Numbered from the stretch's first letter, positions 8,514 through 17,023 are shown. The stretch: DNA of 64,000 bases from DATAEE01 sp963725145 (GCA_963725145.1 CAVRXL010000013.1:868001-932000), one strand, 5' to 3'. Translations and numbers: made by a program. Notes: generated by a model from the sequence alone, not told the origin.

Positions 8514-8989
8514 AGGTGAAGGTCTTCGATCGCCAGGGACGACTCGTCGGGCCGGTCGAGTCGGCCCGCGTCGAGAAAACGGATGCTCAGTGGCGGGCTC
8601 AGCTCACGCCAGAGCAGTTTCAAATCGCGCGCGCCAAAGGTACCGAGCGGCCGTTCTGTGGCACGCTCCTCGACAACAAGCGCAAAGGCGTCTACACCTG
8701 CATCTGCTGCGGCCTGCCGCTCTTCGCGTCCGACGCCAAGTTCCACTCCGGCACCGGCTGGCCGAGCTTCTTCGCGCCTGTAGCCGTCGAGAACGTGGAG
8801 ACGCACGAAGACCGCACCTTCGGCATGTCGCGCGTCGAGATCCTCTGCGCGCGATGCGACGCGCACCTCGGCCACGTCTTCGAGGACGGGCCGCGGCCGA
8901 GCGGCCTTCGGTACTGCGTGAACTCCGAATCGCTGGCGTTTACAGACTCGAATCGCCTGGCCGATCTCGCCGACCCGGCCGCCGGGTAG
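8510..8989 (+). CDS. msrB: Peptide-methionine (R)-S-oxide reductase MsrB
   Basis: A 159-residue protein that reduces methionine-R-sulfoxide in proteins. The structural zinc cysteines are the pairs CICC (about 64-67) and CARC (about 113-116). The catalytic cysteine is in RYCVNSESL, and the resolving cysteine is in ERPFCGTLL. The GTG start overlaps the phosphatase stop (GTGA), so the two are probably translationally coupled. No signal peptide is seen, so it is likely cytoplasmic although its partner is exported. Confidence 0.92.
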   Translation: MKVKVFDRQGRLVGPVESARVEKTDAQWRAQLTPEQFQIARAKGTERPFCGTLLDNKRKGVYTCICCGLPLFASDAKFHSGTGWPSFFAPVAVENVETHEDRTFGMSRVEILCARCDAHLGHVFEDGPRPSGLRYCVNSESLAFTDSNRLADLADPAAG

Positions 8990-8995
8990 GGCTCC

Positions 8996-9514
8996 GTGGA
9001 CGGCCAGCGGATTGAAGCCCGCCTCGTCGACATCACGACGCTCGACGTCGACGCCATCGTCAATGCCGCGAATACGGAACTGGCGCCGGGCGGCGGCGTG
9101 TGCGGCGCGATCCATCGGGCGGCAGGTCCCGAACTGGCGACCGCCTGCGCGCGCGTGGCACCCTGTCCCACGGGGGAAGCGCGCATCACGCCCGGCTTTC
9201 GACTTCCGGCGCGGTTCGTCATTCACGCCGTCGGCCCCGTGTGGCGCGGCGGAGGGAACGGCGAACCGGCGTTGCTCGCTTCAGCCTACAAAGCGTCGCT
9301 CGCGCTCGCCGGGCGTGAAGGGTTGTCGAGCATCGCGTTGCCGGCGATCAGCACCGGCATCTACGGCTATCCGCTGGGCGCGGCCACGAGCGTCGCGGTG
9401 GCAACGGTTCGAGACGAGCTCGCGCGACAGACATCGATCGCGCACGTCGTGTTTGCCTGCTTCAACCAGGAAGCCCTGAACGGGTATGCAGCGGAAGGAA
9501 TCGCGAGTCGGTGA
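8996..9514 (+). CDS. Macro-domain protein, likely O-acetyl-ADP-ribose deacetylase type
   Basis: A 172-residue single macro domain. The ADP-ribose motifs are clear: VDAIVNAANTELAPGGGVCGAIH (in two parts, about residues 18-40) and LPAISTGIYGYP (about 116-127). The usual second GG-V-D of MacroD enzymes is GGVCGAIH, with Cys in place of Asp. The GTG start is 6 nt after msrB, so it belongs to the phosphatase-msrB transcript. It should bind or hydrolyse ADP-ribose derivatives. Confidence 0.85.
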   Translation: MDGQRIEARLVDITTLDVDAIVNAANTELAPGGGVCGAIHRAAGPELATACARVAPCPTGEARITPGFRLPARFVIHAVGPVWRGGGNGEPALLASAYKASLALAGREGLSSIALPAISTGIYGYPLGAATSVAVATVRDELARQTSIAHVVFACFNQEALNGYAAEGIASR

Positions 9515-9552
9515 GGTAATGTAGGCTCTTCGACACCCGGCGGAGGCACACG

Positions 9553-10122
9553 ATGATCGAGAAGCACTACATCGAGGACACGATCCTTCAGCTCAGGAAG
9601 CTGAAAGACCTGGCGGACAAGGCCATCGCTCAAATCGAGGGTGAGCAGCTGTTCGCCGTCCTGGACCCCGAGGCGAACAGCATCGCCATCATCATGAAGC
9701 ACGTCGCGGGGAACATGCGCTCGCGCTGGACGGAGTTTCTGACATCGGACGGCGAGAAGAAGACGCGCGATCGCGACGGAGAGTTCATGGTGGGCCCCGA
9801 CGACACCCTCGGCAACATCATGTCGGATTGGGAAGATGGGTGGAGCCTCCTGTTCGGCGCGATTGGTTCGCTCACGCCGGAGGACCTGCAGAAAACCGTC
9901 AGGATTCGGGGCGAGGCCCACACGGTCGTCGAGGCCATCAACCGCCAGGTCACGCACTACGCCGCGCACGTCGGCCAGATCGTGCTCCTCGCCAAGCACT
10001 ATGCCGGGCCGCGATGGCGATCCTTGAGCATTCCGAAAGGAAAGTCCAAGGAGTTCGACGTCGCGAAAAGCGGAGGGGCGTACAACCTCGATCAGCCCGC
10101 GAAAGAGAGCCCGCCTCGATGA
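9553..10122 (+). CDS. DinB-like protein (DUF1572)
   Basis: A 189-residue DUF1572 protein, a DinB-fold four-helix bundle. The three histidines expected for the metal site are in IIMKHVAGN (about 43), VTHYAAHVGQIVLL (about 136-140). A CGGAGGC ribosome site lies 6 nt upstream of ATG 9553. Its stop overlaps the next ATG by 4 nt. Function unknown; family members are often near stress or thiol enzymes. Confidence 0.82.
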   Translation: MIEKHYIEDTILQLRKLKDLADKAIAQIEGEQLFAVLDPEANSIAIIMKHVAGNMRSRWTEFLTSDGEKKTRDRDGEFMVGPDDTLGNIMSDWEDGWSLLFGAIGSLTPEDLQKTVRIRGEAHTVVEAINRQVTHYAAHVGQIVLLAKHYAGPRWRSLSIPKGKSKEFDVAKSGGAYNLDQPAKESPPR

Positions 10123-10940
10123 CCGCCGCGACCGACAAGTGCCGGACGTTCCGTCGGCTTCACGAGTCCGGCTGCTTCGTGATCCCGAATCCATGGGACG
10201 TCGGCAGCGCCCGGTCGCTTGCCCAGCTCGGCTTCCCGGCGCTCGCAACCACCAGCTCGGGGTTCGCCTGGTCTCTGGGCCGTGCCGACAACCGTGTGTC
10301 GCTCGACGAGGCCCTGGCCCACATCCGGTCGATCGCGGACGGCGTTGACGTGCCGGTCAACGCGGACTTCGAAGGCGGGTTCGCGATCGATCCGGCCGAT
10401 GTCGCCGCCAACGTCGCAGCCGCGACCGCGACGGGGGTGGCCGGGCTTTCGATCGAAGACTCGACGGGGAACCTTTCAGATCCGCTCTTCGAATTCTCCC
10501 TCGCCGTCGAGCGAATCCGGGCGGCGCGACGGGCGATCGATGACAGCGGAAGCGGCGTCCTGCTCACCGCGCGCTCAGAAGGGTTCATCGTCGGTCGCCC
10601 GGACCTGGCGGAGACCATCCGCCGGCTCACCGCGTACGCGGCCGCGGGGGCCGACTGCTTGTACGCGCCCGGCCTGCGCGCGAGGGCCGATATCGTGGCG
10701 GTCGTGAGCGCGGTTGCCCCCAAGCCAGTCAACGCCCTGGTCGGGAGCGACTTCACGACGGTGGCGGAGCTCGCCGCCGCGGGCGTCAGGCGGATCAGCG
10801 TCGGCGGCGCCCTCGCGCGCACCGCCTGGACCGGATTCCTGCAGGCGGCGACGGAAATCGCGGAGCGGGGGACTTTCACCGGTCTCGCCCGCGCGATTCC
10901 GTTCGCTGAGATCAATCAGCGTTTTACGCGGTCCGGCTGA
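10119..10940 (+). CDS. Isocitrate lyase / PEP mutase superfamily protein
   Basis: A 273-residue TIM-barrel protein. Family motifs include FVIPNPWDVGSAR (about 19-31), VPVNADFEGGFA (Mg-binding Asp/Glu), GVAGLSIEDSTG and LLTARSEGF. The KKCGH motif of true isocitrate lyases is absent, so oxaloacetate decarboxylase or methylisocitrate lyase-like chemistry is more likely. It overlaps the DUF1572 gene by ATGA. The last codons and the stop (TGA 10938-10940) lie inside a REP-like palindrome. Confidence 0.82.
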   Translation: MTAATDKCRTFRRLHESGCFVIPNPWDVGSARSLAQLGFPALATTSSGFAWSLGRADNRVSLDEALAHIRSIADGVDVPVNADFEGGFAIDPADVAANVAAATATGVAGLSIEDSTGNLSDPLFEFSLAVERIRAARRAIDDSGSGVLLTARSEGFIVGRPDLAETIRRLTAYAAAGADCLYAPGLRARADIVAVVSAVAPKPVNALVGSDFTTVAELAAAGVRRISVGGALARTAWTGFLQAATEIAERGTFTGLARAIPFAEINQRFTRSG

Positions 10941-10953
10941 AGCCGGACACTAC
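10931..10953 (-). repeat. REP-like GTAG palindrome (copy 2), overlaps a stop codon
   Basis: On the minus strand it reads GTAG, TG, then GTCC-like arms TCCGGC / GCCGGA around TT. The + strand GTCCGGCTGA contains the stop codon of the PEP-mutase-like gene, so the element supplies the end of that reading frame. Confidence 0.6.
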
Positions 10954-10968
10954 GCGATCCTGAACACC

Positions 10969-11346
10969 ATGCCGACCGAAAAAGACTTCCGCCGCATCGC
11001 GCTCGGGATGAAGGACGCGGTCGAAGGCGCCCACATGGGACATCCCGACTTTCGCGTCAACGGGAAGATCTTCGCGACGCTTCACAACGACCGCCTGTGG
11101 GGAATGGTCAAGTTGTCGCCCGAGCAACAGCAGACGTTCGTGCGGCAAGACCCGGCGACATTCGTGCCCGAGAGCGGGGCATGGGGACGGCAGGGATGCA
11201 CGGCCGTGCAACTGAAGTCGATCGACGAGGAAACGCTCGGCGAGGCGCTGACGCTGGCCTGGCAGAACACAGTCAGAGAGCTCGCCGCGAAGCGCTCGAA
11301 GCCAAAGAGCTCATCACGGCAGGTTCGATCATCGCGCAAGCGATAA
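10969..11346 (+). CDS. MmcQ/YjbR family protein
   Basis: A 125-residue protein of the MmcQ/YjbR (CyaY-like fold) family: FRRIALGM, then the G-K-IFATLH strand (FRVNGKIFATLH), then the C-terminal helix with LAWQNTVRELA. The basic tail (KRSKPKSSSRQVRSSRKR) suggests nucleic-acid contact, as proposed for the family. The start is 15 nt after the REP-like palindrome. Confidence 0.8.
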   Translation: MPTEKDFRRIALGMKDAVEGAHMGHPDFRVNGKIFATLHNDRLWGMVKLSPEQQQTFVRQDPATFVPESGAWGRQGCTAVQLKSIDEETLGEALTLAWQNTVRELAAKRSKPKSSSRQVRSSRKR

Positions 11347-11359
11347 GAGGAGGGCACCA

Positions 11360-11467
11360 ATGTCGGGACCGAAACAATGGTTGCAGCGGGCAGAGGTTGT
11401 CATGGTCGTTGGCGCCCTGATTCTGATCGTCATCGCCCTCGTAGTCGCGAGGCTATCCGGCTCGTGA
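11360..11467 (+). CDS. 35-residue single-helix membrane peptide
   Basis: Starts at ATG 11360 after AAGAGGAGGG. The N-terminus is amphipathic (MSGPKQWLQRAE), then one membrane helix (VVMVVGALILIVIALVVA), then a short basic end. The stop overlaps the next GTG by 4 nt, which argues that it is a real translated gene coupled to the L12-like protein, also membrane-anchored. Confidence 0.55.
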   Translation: MSGPKQWLQRAEVVMVVGALILIVIALVVARLSGS

Positions 11468-11772
11468 GCGAGATCCTTCCCGTCGTTGCTGTCGTCGTGT
11501 TCACCGGCGCGGTGGTCGTGTTGGCGCAATCCGGCCTTGGGGCGCTGCATCGCCGTCTGGACCGCCTGTCGCGGATTGAAGGAAAGCTGGACGCTCTCCT
11601 GAAACACTCGGGCATCCGTTTCGACCCGCTCGACGGATTTCCCACGGAGGCGCTCGCGGCGTTGAAGCAGGGGCGGAAGATCGAAGCCATCAAGCACTAT
11701 CGCCAGGCAACGGGCGCCGGTCTTGCTGAAGCGAAAGACGCGGTCGAGGAGGCCCAGCGCCGAGCCGTGTGA
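11464..11772 (+). CDS. Membrane-anchored protein with ribosomal L7/L12 C-terminal-like domain
   Basis: A 102-residue protein starting at GTG 11464. An N-terminal membrane helix (LPVVAVVVFTGAVVVLA) is followed by a short coiled segment (LDRLSRIEGKLDALLKH). The C-terminal domain has the bL12 C-terminal pattern (KIEAIKHYRQATGAGLAEAKDAVE). In ribosomal L12 this domain binds GTPase factors; in stand-alone membrane forms its role is unknown. Likely one unit with the 35-residue peptide upstream. Confidence 0.72.
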   Translation: MSEILPVVAVVVFTGAVVVLAQSGLGALHRRLDRLSRIEGKLDALLKHSGIRFDPLDGFPTEALAALKQGRKIEAIKHYRQATGAGLAEAKDAVEEAQRRAV

Positions 11773-11780
11773 GGTTTGAG

Positions 11781-12899
11781 ATGGACCGCCGGGAGTTCGT
11801 CTGTCTGATCGGAAGCGCCATGACGGCCGACGCCGTCGCGGAGCGCCTCGTGTCGGCCGAAGTCGCCGCGCAGCCAGCCGTCACGCGGAGCACTCGGAGG
11901 ACGGCGCGGATGAAAGCGGGGACCCAGCACGGCGACTCGGACGCCATCCTTCGCGTCCTCGGCGGTTTCGGCATCACCCATATCTGCAGCCGGCTGCCGT
12001 CGGCGAAGATGGATGGCGCGTGGTCGGTCGAGGGACTCAGCCGTCTCCGGGAACGAGTCGAGTCGTTCGGCGTCACGCTCTCCATGGTGCCGCTGCCGCT
12101 CAGCTCGACTGAAATCTCCCGGAGCGAGAATCCTGCCATCCTGCTCGCGCAGGATCCGGCGCGCGGCCGTCAGATCGACGACATCTGCCAGATGATCCGG
12201 AACGCCGCTCGCGCCGGCATCCCATCGGTCAAGTACAACCTGACCATTATCGGCATCCCACGGACCGGTACGGCGCCGGGGCGCGGCGGCGCCCGGTACA
12301 GCTCCTTCGTCTACGCCGACGCAAAGCAAGAACCTCCGCTCACCCTGGCGGGCCGCGTCGACGCCGACACGTATTGGGAGCGAATCACGTACTTCCTCGA
12401 GCGCGTGGTTCCGGTCGCGAGCGAATACAAAATACGGCTGGCGTGCCACCCGCAGGACCCTGGAATGCCGCGCGGGCGCGGCTGGCGCGGCGTCGAGACG
12501 GTGCTCGGATCGGTCGATGGGCTGAAGCGGTTCGTCTCGATCGCCGAGAGTCCGTATCACGGCCTGAACTTCTGCCAGGGCACAGTGGCGGAGATGCTCG
12601 ACAAGCCGTCTGAAGAGATCTTCGACGTCATCCGCTATTTCGGCGAGCGCGGCAAGATCTTCAACGTCCATTTCCGCAACATCTCGGGGCGCTTCCTGAA
12701 CTTCCGCGAGACGTTCATCGACGATGGCGACGTCGATATGCTGAGGGCGATGCGGGCGTACAAGGAGGTGGGCTACGACGGCATGATGATGCCGGATCAC
12801 GTCCCATTCATCGAGGGCGATGCCGACCGACTTCAGGGGTTCGCGTTCGCTTTCGGGTACATCAAGGCGCTCATCGCGGCCGTCGCAGCCGAGTCCTAA
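11781..12899 (+). CDS. Mannonate dehydratase-like (UxuA family) protein
   Basis: A 372-residue protein with a Tat-like start (MDRREFVCLIGSAMTADAV). It resembles UxuA, which dehydrates D-mannonate in hexuronate breakdown: TIM-barrel pattern with VKYNLTIIG, RLACHPQDPGMP, GLNFCQGTVAEM, FNVHFRNISG and the late MMPDHVP motif. The Cys-His-Asp metal set of UxuA can be matched (FCQG, HFRN, PDH). Possible export is unusual for UxuA. GTG 11769 is an alternative start. The 3' end overlaps the convergent GH44 gene by 4 nt. Confidence 0.75.
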   Translation: MDRREFVCLIGSAMTADAVAERLVSAEVAAQPAVTRSTRRTARMKAGTQHGDSDAILRVLGGFGITHICSRLPSAKMDGAWSVEGLSRLRERVESFGVTLSMVPLPLSSTEISRSENPAILLAQDPARGRQIDDICQMIRNAARAGIPSVKYNLTIIGIPRTGTAPGRGGARYSSFVYADAKQEPPLTLAGRVDADTYWERITYFLERVVPVASEYKIRLACHPQDPGMPRGRGWRGVETVLGSVDGLKRFVSIAESPYHGLNFCQGTVAEMLDKPSEEIFDVIRYFGERGKIFNVHFRNISGRFLNFRETFIDDGDVDMLRAMRAYKEVGYDGMMMPDHVPFIEGDADRLQGFAFAFGYIKALIAAVAAES

Positions 12900-14596
12900 T
12901 CCCGGATAACTCTCAGATTGCTCGGTGCGGCAGGCGCGTTCGAGCCTGCGGGCAGGACGAACAGCGTGATGCTCTGCGGCGGGAGCGTGGCGGCGAAGCT
13001 GTTGCCGCCGAACCCGACGTCCGCAAGACGGCTGATCGCGTTTGCCGCCGTCAACTGCCAGACCTGCGCCGATCCCCGGTGAGCGACGTTGACGAGGTTG
13101 ATCGTCGCGGCCGTCGCCGACGCCTCCTTGTTGATGACCATGACCGTCACCGTGAGATCCGACGACCGTTCCGCCGCGAAGGCGGCGACCGCGTCTGGAT
13201 TCGGCGCCGTGGCGGCGACGCTGACGTCGCCGAACGAGGACTTGTTGCCGTCGTAGTTGCGATACATCTTCATCGCTTTGTACGTCGGCGTGCTCGTTGC
13301 GGGGGTGGCCCAGCGCGCCGCCATGTCGAGCCCTTCGCGGCCGAAAATCCCGTAGATGTCCGCCTGGGCCGTCGCGCCGTTGATGTGGCTCTCCGCGCCC
13401 CAGTTGTATTCCGTGATCCCGATCGACGTGCCCGGGTAGTGCGTGCCGACCCAGTTTTTCAGGCGGGGAATCAACTGGACGCGATCGTTGATCCAGGATT
13501 GATCGACGTAGGCGGGGTCCCACAGGGAACGGGTCGAGCGGTTGCGCCGCTGCTGCATCGTCGCCGACACGTCGTCGCTGAACTCGCCGCTCTGCGGATA
13601 GTAGTGGACGGTGAAGACGTCGAGCAGGCGGCGGCCGGTCGCCGCATGGTTCTGGCGGAGCTGATCGAGAAGCCAGGGGAGGTAGTCGGCGCCGCCGTGG
13701 TTGGCGCGATCCGGCAGAAAGCCCCAGCCGTTGATGCTGCCGTACTGCTGGTCGAACCCGCTGAACAGGTATCCGCTCCAGCCCCATTCCTCGGGCCCGA
13801 CGACGAGCGCGGACGGATCGACCATCTTGATCATCGCGCCGTATTCGATCATCCGGTTCCGAACGTCGTCCATCGTTGCCCCGGTCGGGTGGACGTCGCG
13901 ATGCGTCGCGTGCCAGAGGCTCGGCTCGTTGTCGAGGATGTAATAGCGCAAGCCGCCGTTCGCGTTCGTTCCCCAGCGGTTGACCAGGTGCTCGATCCAC
14001 CCGCGCTGGAAGACGGAGGTTGACGGGACGCTGGCGTCGTTCGGATCGTTGCCGGTGACGAACTGGCCGTTGGTCCGGATCCCGTTTCCGGCGTCGGGGA
14101 ACCACTGCCAGTCGTTGCCGGTCTGCGGGCCATACTTGGCAATGGAAAAGCTCGCGAGCTTCGCGCGGCCCGCGCCGACCTTGGCCACCCACGGGATCAG
14201 AAGTACCGTCAACATCGCCGTGGCGTTCGCGGCGCGCGAGCTCGTGAGGAAGCTGTCGCCACGCTCGCCGGCGGTCGCGCTGTTGTCCGCGATGCTCTGG
14301 TAGTACCAGTCGTTGCCGCGGTTGTCGGCGTTCAGCTGCCAGTTGTAGCGCGTCGTGTTGTTGCCGCCGTTCCGATGGAGCGGAGCGTTGAGGTCGTTGA
14401 GTTGAGCCGTGGTGGCGTGGGCGACGCCATAGACGTTCGGGTTGATCGGACGACGGCCGGCGGCGGCGTCGACGCGAATCGTCACCGTCGCGGTCTGAGC
14501 GCTGGTTGTCGCCGGAGCGAGGAAAAAAACAAGTGACGAAGCGAGGAAACCCGGGATAGCCTCGCGCATGGGTGGGGCAACTGACGCACGATTCAT
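12896..14596 (-). CDS. Secreted glycoside hydrolase family 44 endoglucanase-like
   Basis: A 566-residue protein with a signal peptide ending at TTSAQT. GH44 features run in order: VDAAAGRRPINPNVYGVA near the start, RWGGN-like GGNNTTRYNWQLNA, acid/base glutamate in YILDNEPSLWHATHRD, and nucleophile glutamate in IGITEYNWGAESHING. It should cut beta-1,4-glucans or xyloglucan outside the cell. The C-terminus ends in PAAPSNLRVIRD, which looks like the first strand of an FN3 module that then stops. ATG 14569 is an alternative start. It converges on the UxuA-like gene. Confidence 0.85.
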   Translation of the reverse strand: MNRASVAPPMREAIPGFLASSLVFFLAPATTSAQTATVTIRVDAAAGRRPINPNVYGVAHATTAQLNDLNAPLHRNGGNNTTRYNWQLNADNRGNDWYYQSIADNSATAGERGDSFLTSSRAANATAMLTVLLIPWVAKVGAGRAKLASFSIAKYGPQTGNDWQWFPDAGNGIRTNGQFVTGNDPNDASVPSTSVFQRGWIEHLVNRWGTNANGGLRYYILDNEPSLWHATHRDVHPTGATMDDVRNRMIEYGAMIKMVDPSALVVGPEEWGWSGYLFSGFDQQYGSINGWGFLPDRANHGGADYLPWLLDQLRQNHAATGRRLLDVFTVHYYPQSGEFSDDVSATMQQRRNRSTRSLWDPAYVDQSWINDRVQLIPRLKNWVGTHYPGTSIGITEYNWGAESHINGATAQADIYGIFGREGLDMAARWATPATSTPTYKAMKMYRNYDGNKSSFGDVSVAATAPNPDAVAAFAAERSSDLTVTVMVINKEASATAATINLVNVAHRGSAQVWQLTAANAISRLADVGFGGNSFAATLPPQSITLFVLPAGSNAPAAPSNLRVIRD

Positions 14597-14691
14597 GCCG
14601 CGCGGCCCCGAATGGAGTTCCGAGGCCAGATGGACGTGCTACACCGACAGAATTGTGCCGATGATCACAACCGAGCGAGCGACGTAGACCA

Positions 14692-15264
14692 TTGGACCAG
14701 GACTGGTTCGTGAGCGTAGCGATCTCCGGCAGCCAGGCAGCCGCCGAGACCGCGGCCGCCCGCTTGAAGGCCGCGGGCATCGACGCGCACCTGCGTGAGG
14801 CCGATTCCGCGGGCGAGCCGGACGGCACCCTCGATGTGGTCGTGATGGTGCCGTCCAGCCAGCAGGCGGCCGCGCACGATCTGCTCCGGCAAGCCGGCGC
14901 AGGCGACACACCCGCGGAAGCCGACTTCGATTTCAGCGAGTCGATCGCGGCCGAAAACGTGCCGGCTGAATCGCTCGCCGCCGGCCTGGATCAGATCCGG
15001 CTCCGCAGATCCATGATGTGGTTCTGGTTCTTCAGCTATCTTCCCGCCGGTCTTCTCGTCACCATGAAGGCTCCCGAAACGAGCATCCCGTTCGTGGCGC
15101 TGCTGTGGCTGACGGCCTATCTGGTCGCCGGCGCCCTCGCGGCCACCAGCCGCTGTCCCCGCTGTCACCGGCGGTTCTGCAGCGACGGCCGCCGCTGGAG
15201 TTTTTACACACAGCGCTGCCTGAACTGTCAATTGCCCCTCCGGGGGCCCGTCGTTGAGAATTGA
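14692..15264 (+). CDS. Membrane protein with N-terminal DUF2007-like domain and C-terminal zinc ribbon
   Basis: A 190-residue protein. Residues 5-65 resemble the DUF2007 'signal-transducing' fold (VAISGSQAAAETAAARLKAAGIDAHL). Two membrane helices follow (about 105-125 and 128-145). A zinc-binding tail has CPRC ... CLNC (about 152-182). Start codon TTG 14692; later starts are possible. The layout suggests a membrane sensor or scaffold, but no function is known. Confidence 0.6.
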   Translation: MDQDWFVSVAISGSQAAAETAAARLKAAGIDAHLREADSAGEPDGTLDVVVMVPSSQQAAAHDLLRQAGAGDTPAEADFDFSESIAAENVPAESLAAGLDQIRLRRSMMWFWFFSYLPAGLLVTMKAPETSIPFVALLWLTAYLVAGALAATSRCPRCHRRFCSDGRRWSFYTQRCLNCQLPLRGPVVEN

Positions 15265-15279
15265 TATCGAGAGAGGCAC

Positions 15280-15795
15280 ATGGCCGACGCACGCGCGACC
15301 GCTGGACGAAAGAAAAACCTCGACGCCCCGGTTCGTGACCTGCTGGGTCGTCTTCTTGCGTGGGACGATGCCCACGTCGGATTCGACGCCGCCGTGGCGG
15401 ACATTCCGCCGGACGCCCGCGGCAGGCAGCCGGAAGGGCTGCCGCATTCTCCGTGGCAGCTCGTGGAGCACCTCAAGCGCGCACAGCGCGACATTCTGGA
15501 GTTCTGCCGTAACCCGAACTACCAGGAGCAGAAGTGGCCCGATGACTACTGGCCGCCAACGCCGGCTCCGCCCACGCCGTCGGCCTGGGAGGAGAGCATC
15601 AAGCAGTTTCGGAAAGACCGCAAAGCGCTCCAGCAGCTCGCCGCCGATTCGAGGACCGATCTCGCCGCGCGGATCCCTCACGGCACCGGCCAGACCTATC
15701 TTCGCGAGCTGCTGCTCGTGGCCGATCACAACGCTTACCACGTGGGGCAGTTGGTGCTCGTCCGCCGGCTGCTCGGGATCTGGAAGCCGAAGTAG
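15280..15795 (+). CDS. DinB family protein (paralogue 3)
   Basis: A 171-residue DinB-fold protein. The histidines of the metal site are in QLVEHLKRAQRDI (about 64) and VADHNAYHVGQLVLVRRLLG (about 147-152), the classic HxxxH of this family. GAGAGGC lies just upstream of ATG 15280. It is 19 nt before the next DinB gene, suggesting a pair. Confidence 0.85.
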   Translation: MADARATAGRKKNLDAPVRDLLGRLLAWDDAHVGFDAAVADIPPDARGRQPEGLPHSPWQLVEHLKRAQRDILEFCRNPNYQEQKWPDDYWPPTPAPPTPSAWEESIKQFRKDRKALQQLAADSRTDLAARIPHGTGQTYLRELLLVADHNAYHVGQLVLVRRLLGIWKPK

Positions 15796-15814
15796 ACTTC
15801 GCTGAGGAGGCACC

Positions 15815-16330
15815 ATGGCTACGTCCACCACTCCAACGCCGAAGCAGCAATTCCTCGCAAGCTACGACCGCGAGCATGCGACCACCATGCGCGTGCTTCG
15901 CGCCTACCCGACCGATAAGCTCGAGCTCCGGCCGCATCCGAAATGCAAGACCGCGCGCGAGCTGGCGTGGATGTTCGTGCTCGAGCGCGGGCTCGGCACC
16001 CGTGTCATGAACGACGAGTTCGCGAAGGGTGTGTCCCCCGGCACGCCTCCGGCCCCGCCGGAGTCCTGGCAGGAGATCCTGGGAGCGCTCGAGAAAGCGC
16101 ATCGTGAGTTCGGCGACCTCATCACATCCACGCCGGACGACAAGATGTTCGACTCGGTGAAGTTCTTCACCGCGCCGAAGACGCTGGGCGACATCCCGCG
16201 GATCGACTTCTTGTGGTTCTTGTTGGGGGACCAGATCCATCACCGAGGCCAGTTCTCGATATACCTTCGCATGGCTGACGCCAAGGTCCCATCGATTTAT
16301 GGCCCGAGCGCCGACGAGAAATGGTCCTGA
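15815..16330 (+). CDS. DinB family protein (paralogue 4)
   Basis: A 171-residue DinB-like protein with a divergent first motif (ARELAWMFVLERGLG in place of the usual histidine) and a conserved last motif (LLGDQIHHRGQFSIYLRM). GAGGAGG lies upstream of ATG 15815. The missing first histidine could mean a changed metal site. It overlaps the YdcF-like gene by 10 nt if the latter begins at 16321. Confidence 0.82.
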   Translation: MATSTTPTPKQQFLASYDREHATTMRVLRAYPTDKLELRPHPKCKTARELAWMFVLERGLGTRVMNDEFAKGVSPGTPPAPPESWQEILGALEKAHREFGDLITSTPDDKMFDSVKFFTAPKTLGDIPRIDFLWFLLGDQIHHRGQFSIYLRMADAKVPSIYGPSADEKWS

Positions 16331-17022
16331 TCGACGATGCGCCGCGCGGGCGCATGAACGACAGCCTGCGCCCGCTCGTGGAAAAGATCTGGCGTTACCA
16401 CCAACTGGATCACGAGCTCTCGAAGGCCGACGTCATCCTCGTGCTCTGCAGCCACGACACCATCGTGGCAGAGCGCGGTGCTCAGCTGTTCCTGGAAGGC
16501 TGGGCGCCGCTGCTCGTGTTCGCGGGCGGGCTCGGATCGATCACTGGGCGCGTGTGGAGCGAGCCGGAAGCGGACCAGTTCGCGAGGATCGCGGCCGGCC
16601 TCGGTGTTCCTCGAGAGAAAATTCTCGTCGAGAACAAATCGACGAACACCGGTGAGAACGTCCGGTTCACCAGGCAGCTCCTTGCCGAACGCCAGCTCGA
16701 CCCTCAGAAGTTCATCGTGGTTCAGAAGCCGTACATGGAGAGGCGAAGCTACGCCACGTTCAGAAAGCTCTGGCACGAGAAGGACGTGATCGTGACATCG
16801 CCCAGAATCTCGCTCGATGGGTATCTCGACCGCTACTCGCACGAGACGCTCTCGCGGGACGATGTCATCAGCATCATGGTGGGAGATCTGCAGCGGATTC
16901 GGCTGTACCCGGCCAGAGGCTTTCAGATTCCTCAGGAGATTCCGGACGATGTCTGGGAGGCGTATGAGGCGCTCGTCGAGGCCGGCTATGACAAGCATCT
17001 GGTCGCGATGAAGGGAGATTGA
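16321..17022 (+). CDS. YdcF / DUF218 family protein
   Basis: A 233-residue protein with the DUF218 Rossmann-like core: DVILVLCSHDTIVAERG, LLVFAGGLG, then ENKSTNTGENVRFT (family signature E-S-NT-EN) and KFIVVQKPYMERR. Soluble members such as E. coli YdcF bind S-adenosylmethionine; other members act in envelope polysaccharide metabolism. ATG 16354 (MNDSLRPL) is an alternative start. It is 2 nt before the NIPSNAP gene. Confidence 0.82.
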   Translation: MVLIDDAPRGRMNDSLRPLVEKIWRYHQLDHELSKADVILVLCSHDTIVAERGAQLFLEGWAPLLVFAGGLGSITGRVWSEPEADQFARIAAGLGVPREKILVENKSTNTGENVRFTRQLLAERQLDPQKFIVVQKPYMERRSYATFRKLWHEKDVIVTSPRISLDGYLDRYSHETLSRDDVISIMVGDLQRIRLYPARGFQIPQEIPDDVWEAYEALVEAGYDKHLVAMKGD

Positions 17023-17023
17023 G

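Noticed and set aside
11697..14909. A 1070-codon open frame on the minus strand
   Set aside because: It overlaps the GH44 gene in another frame, is extremely Arg/Pro-rich with no domain, and covers most of the UxuA-like gene antisense. It is a GC-rich shadow.
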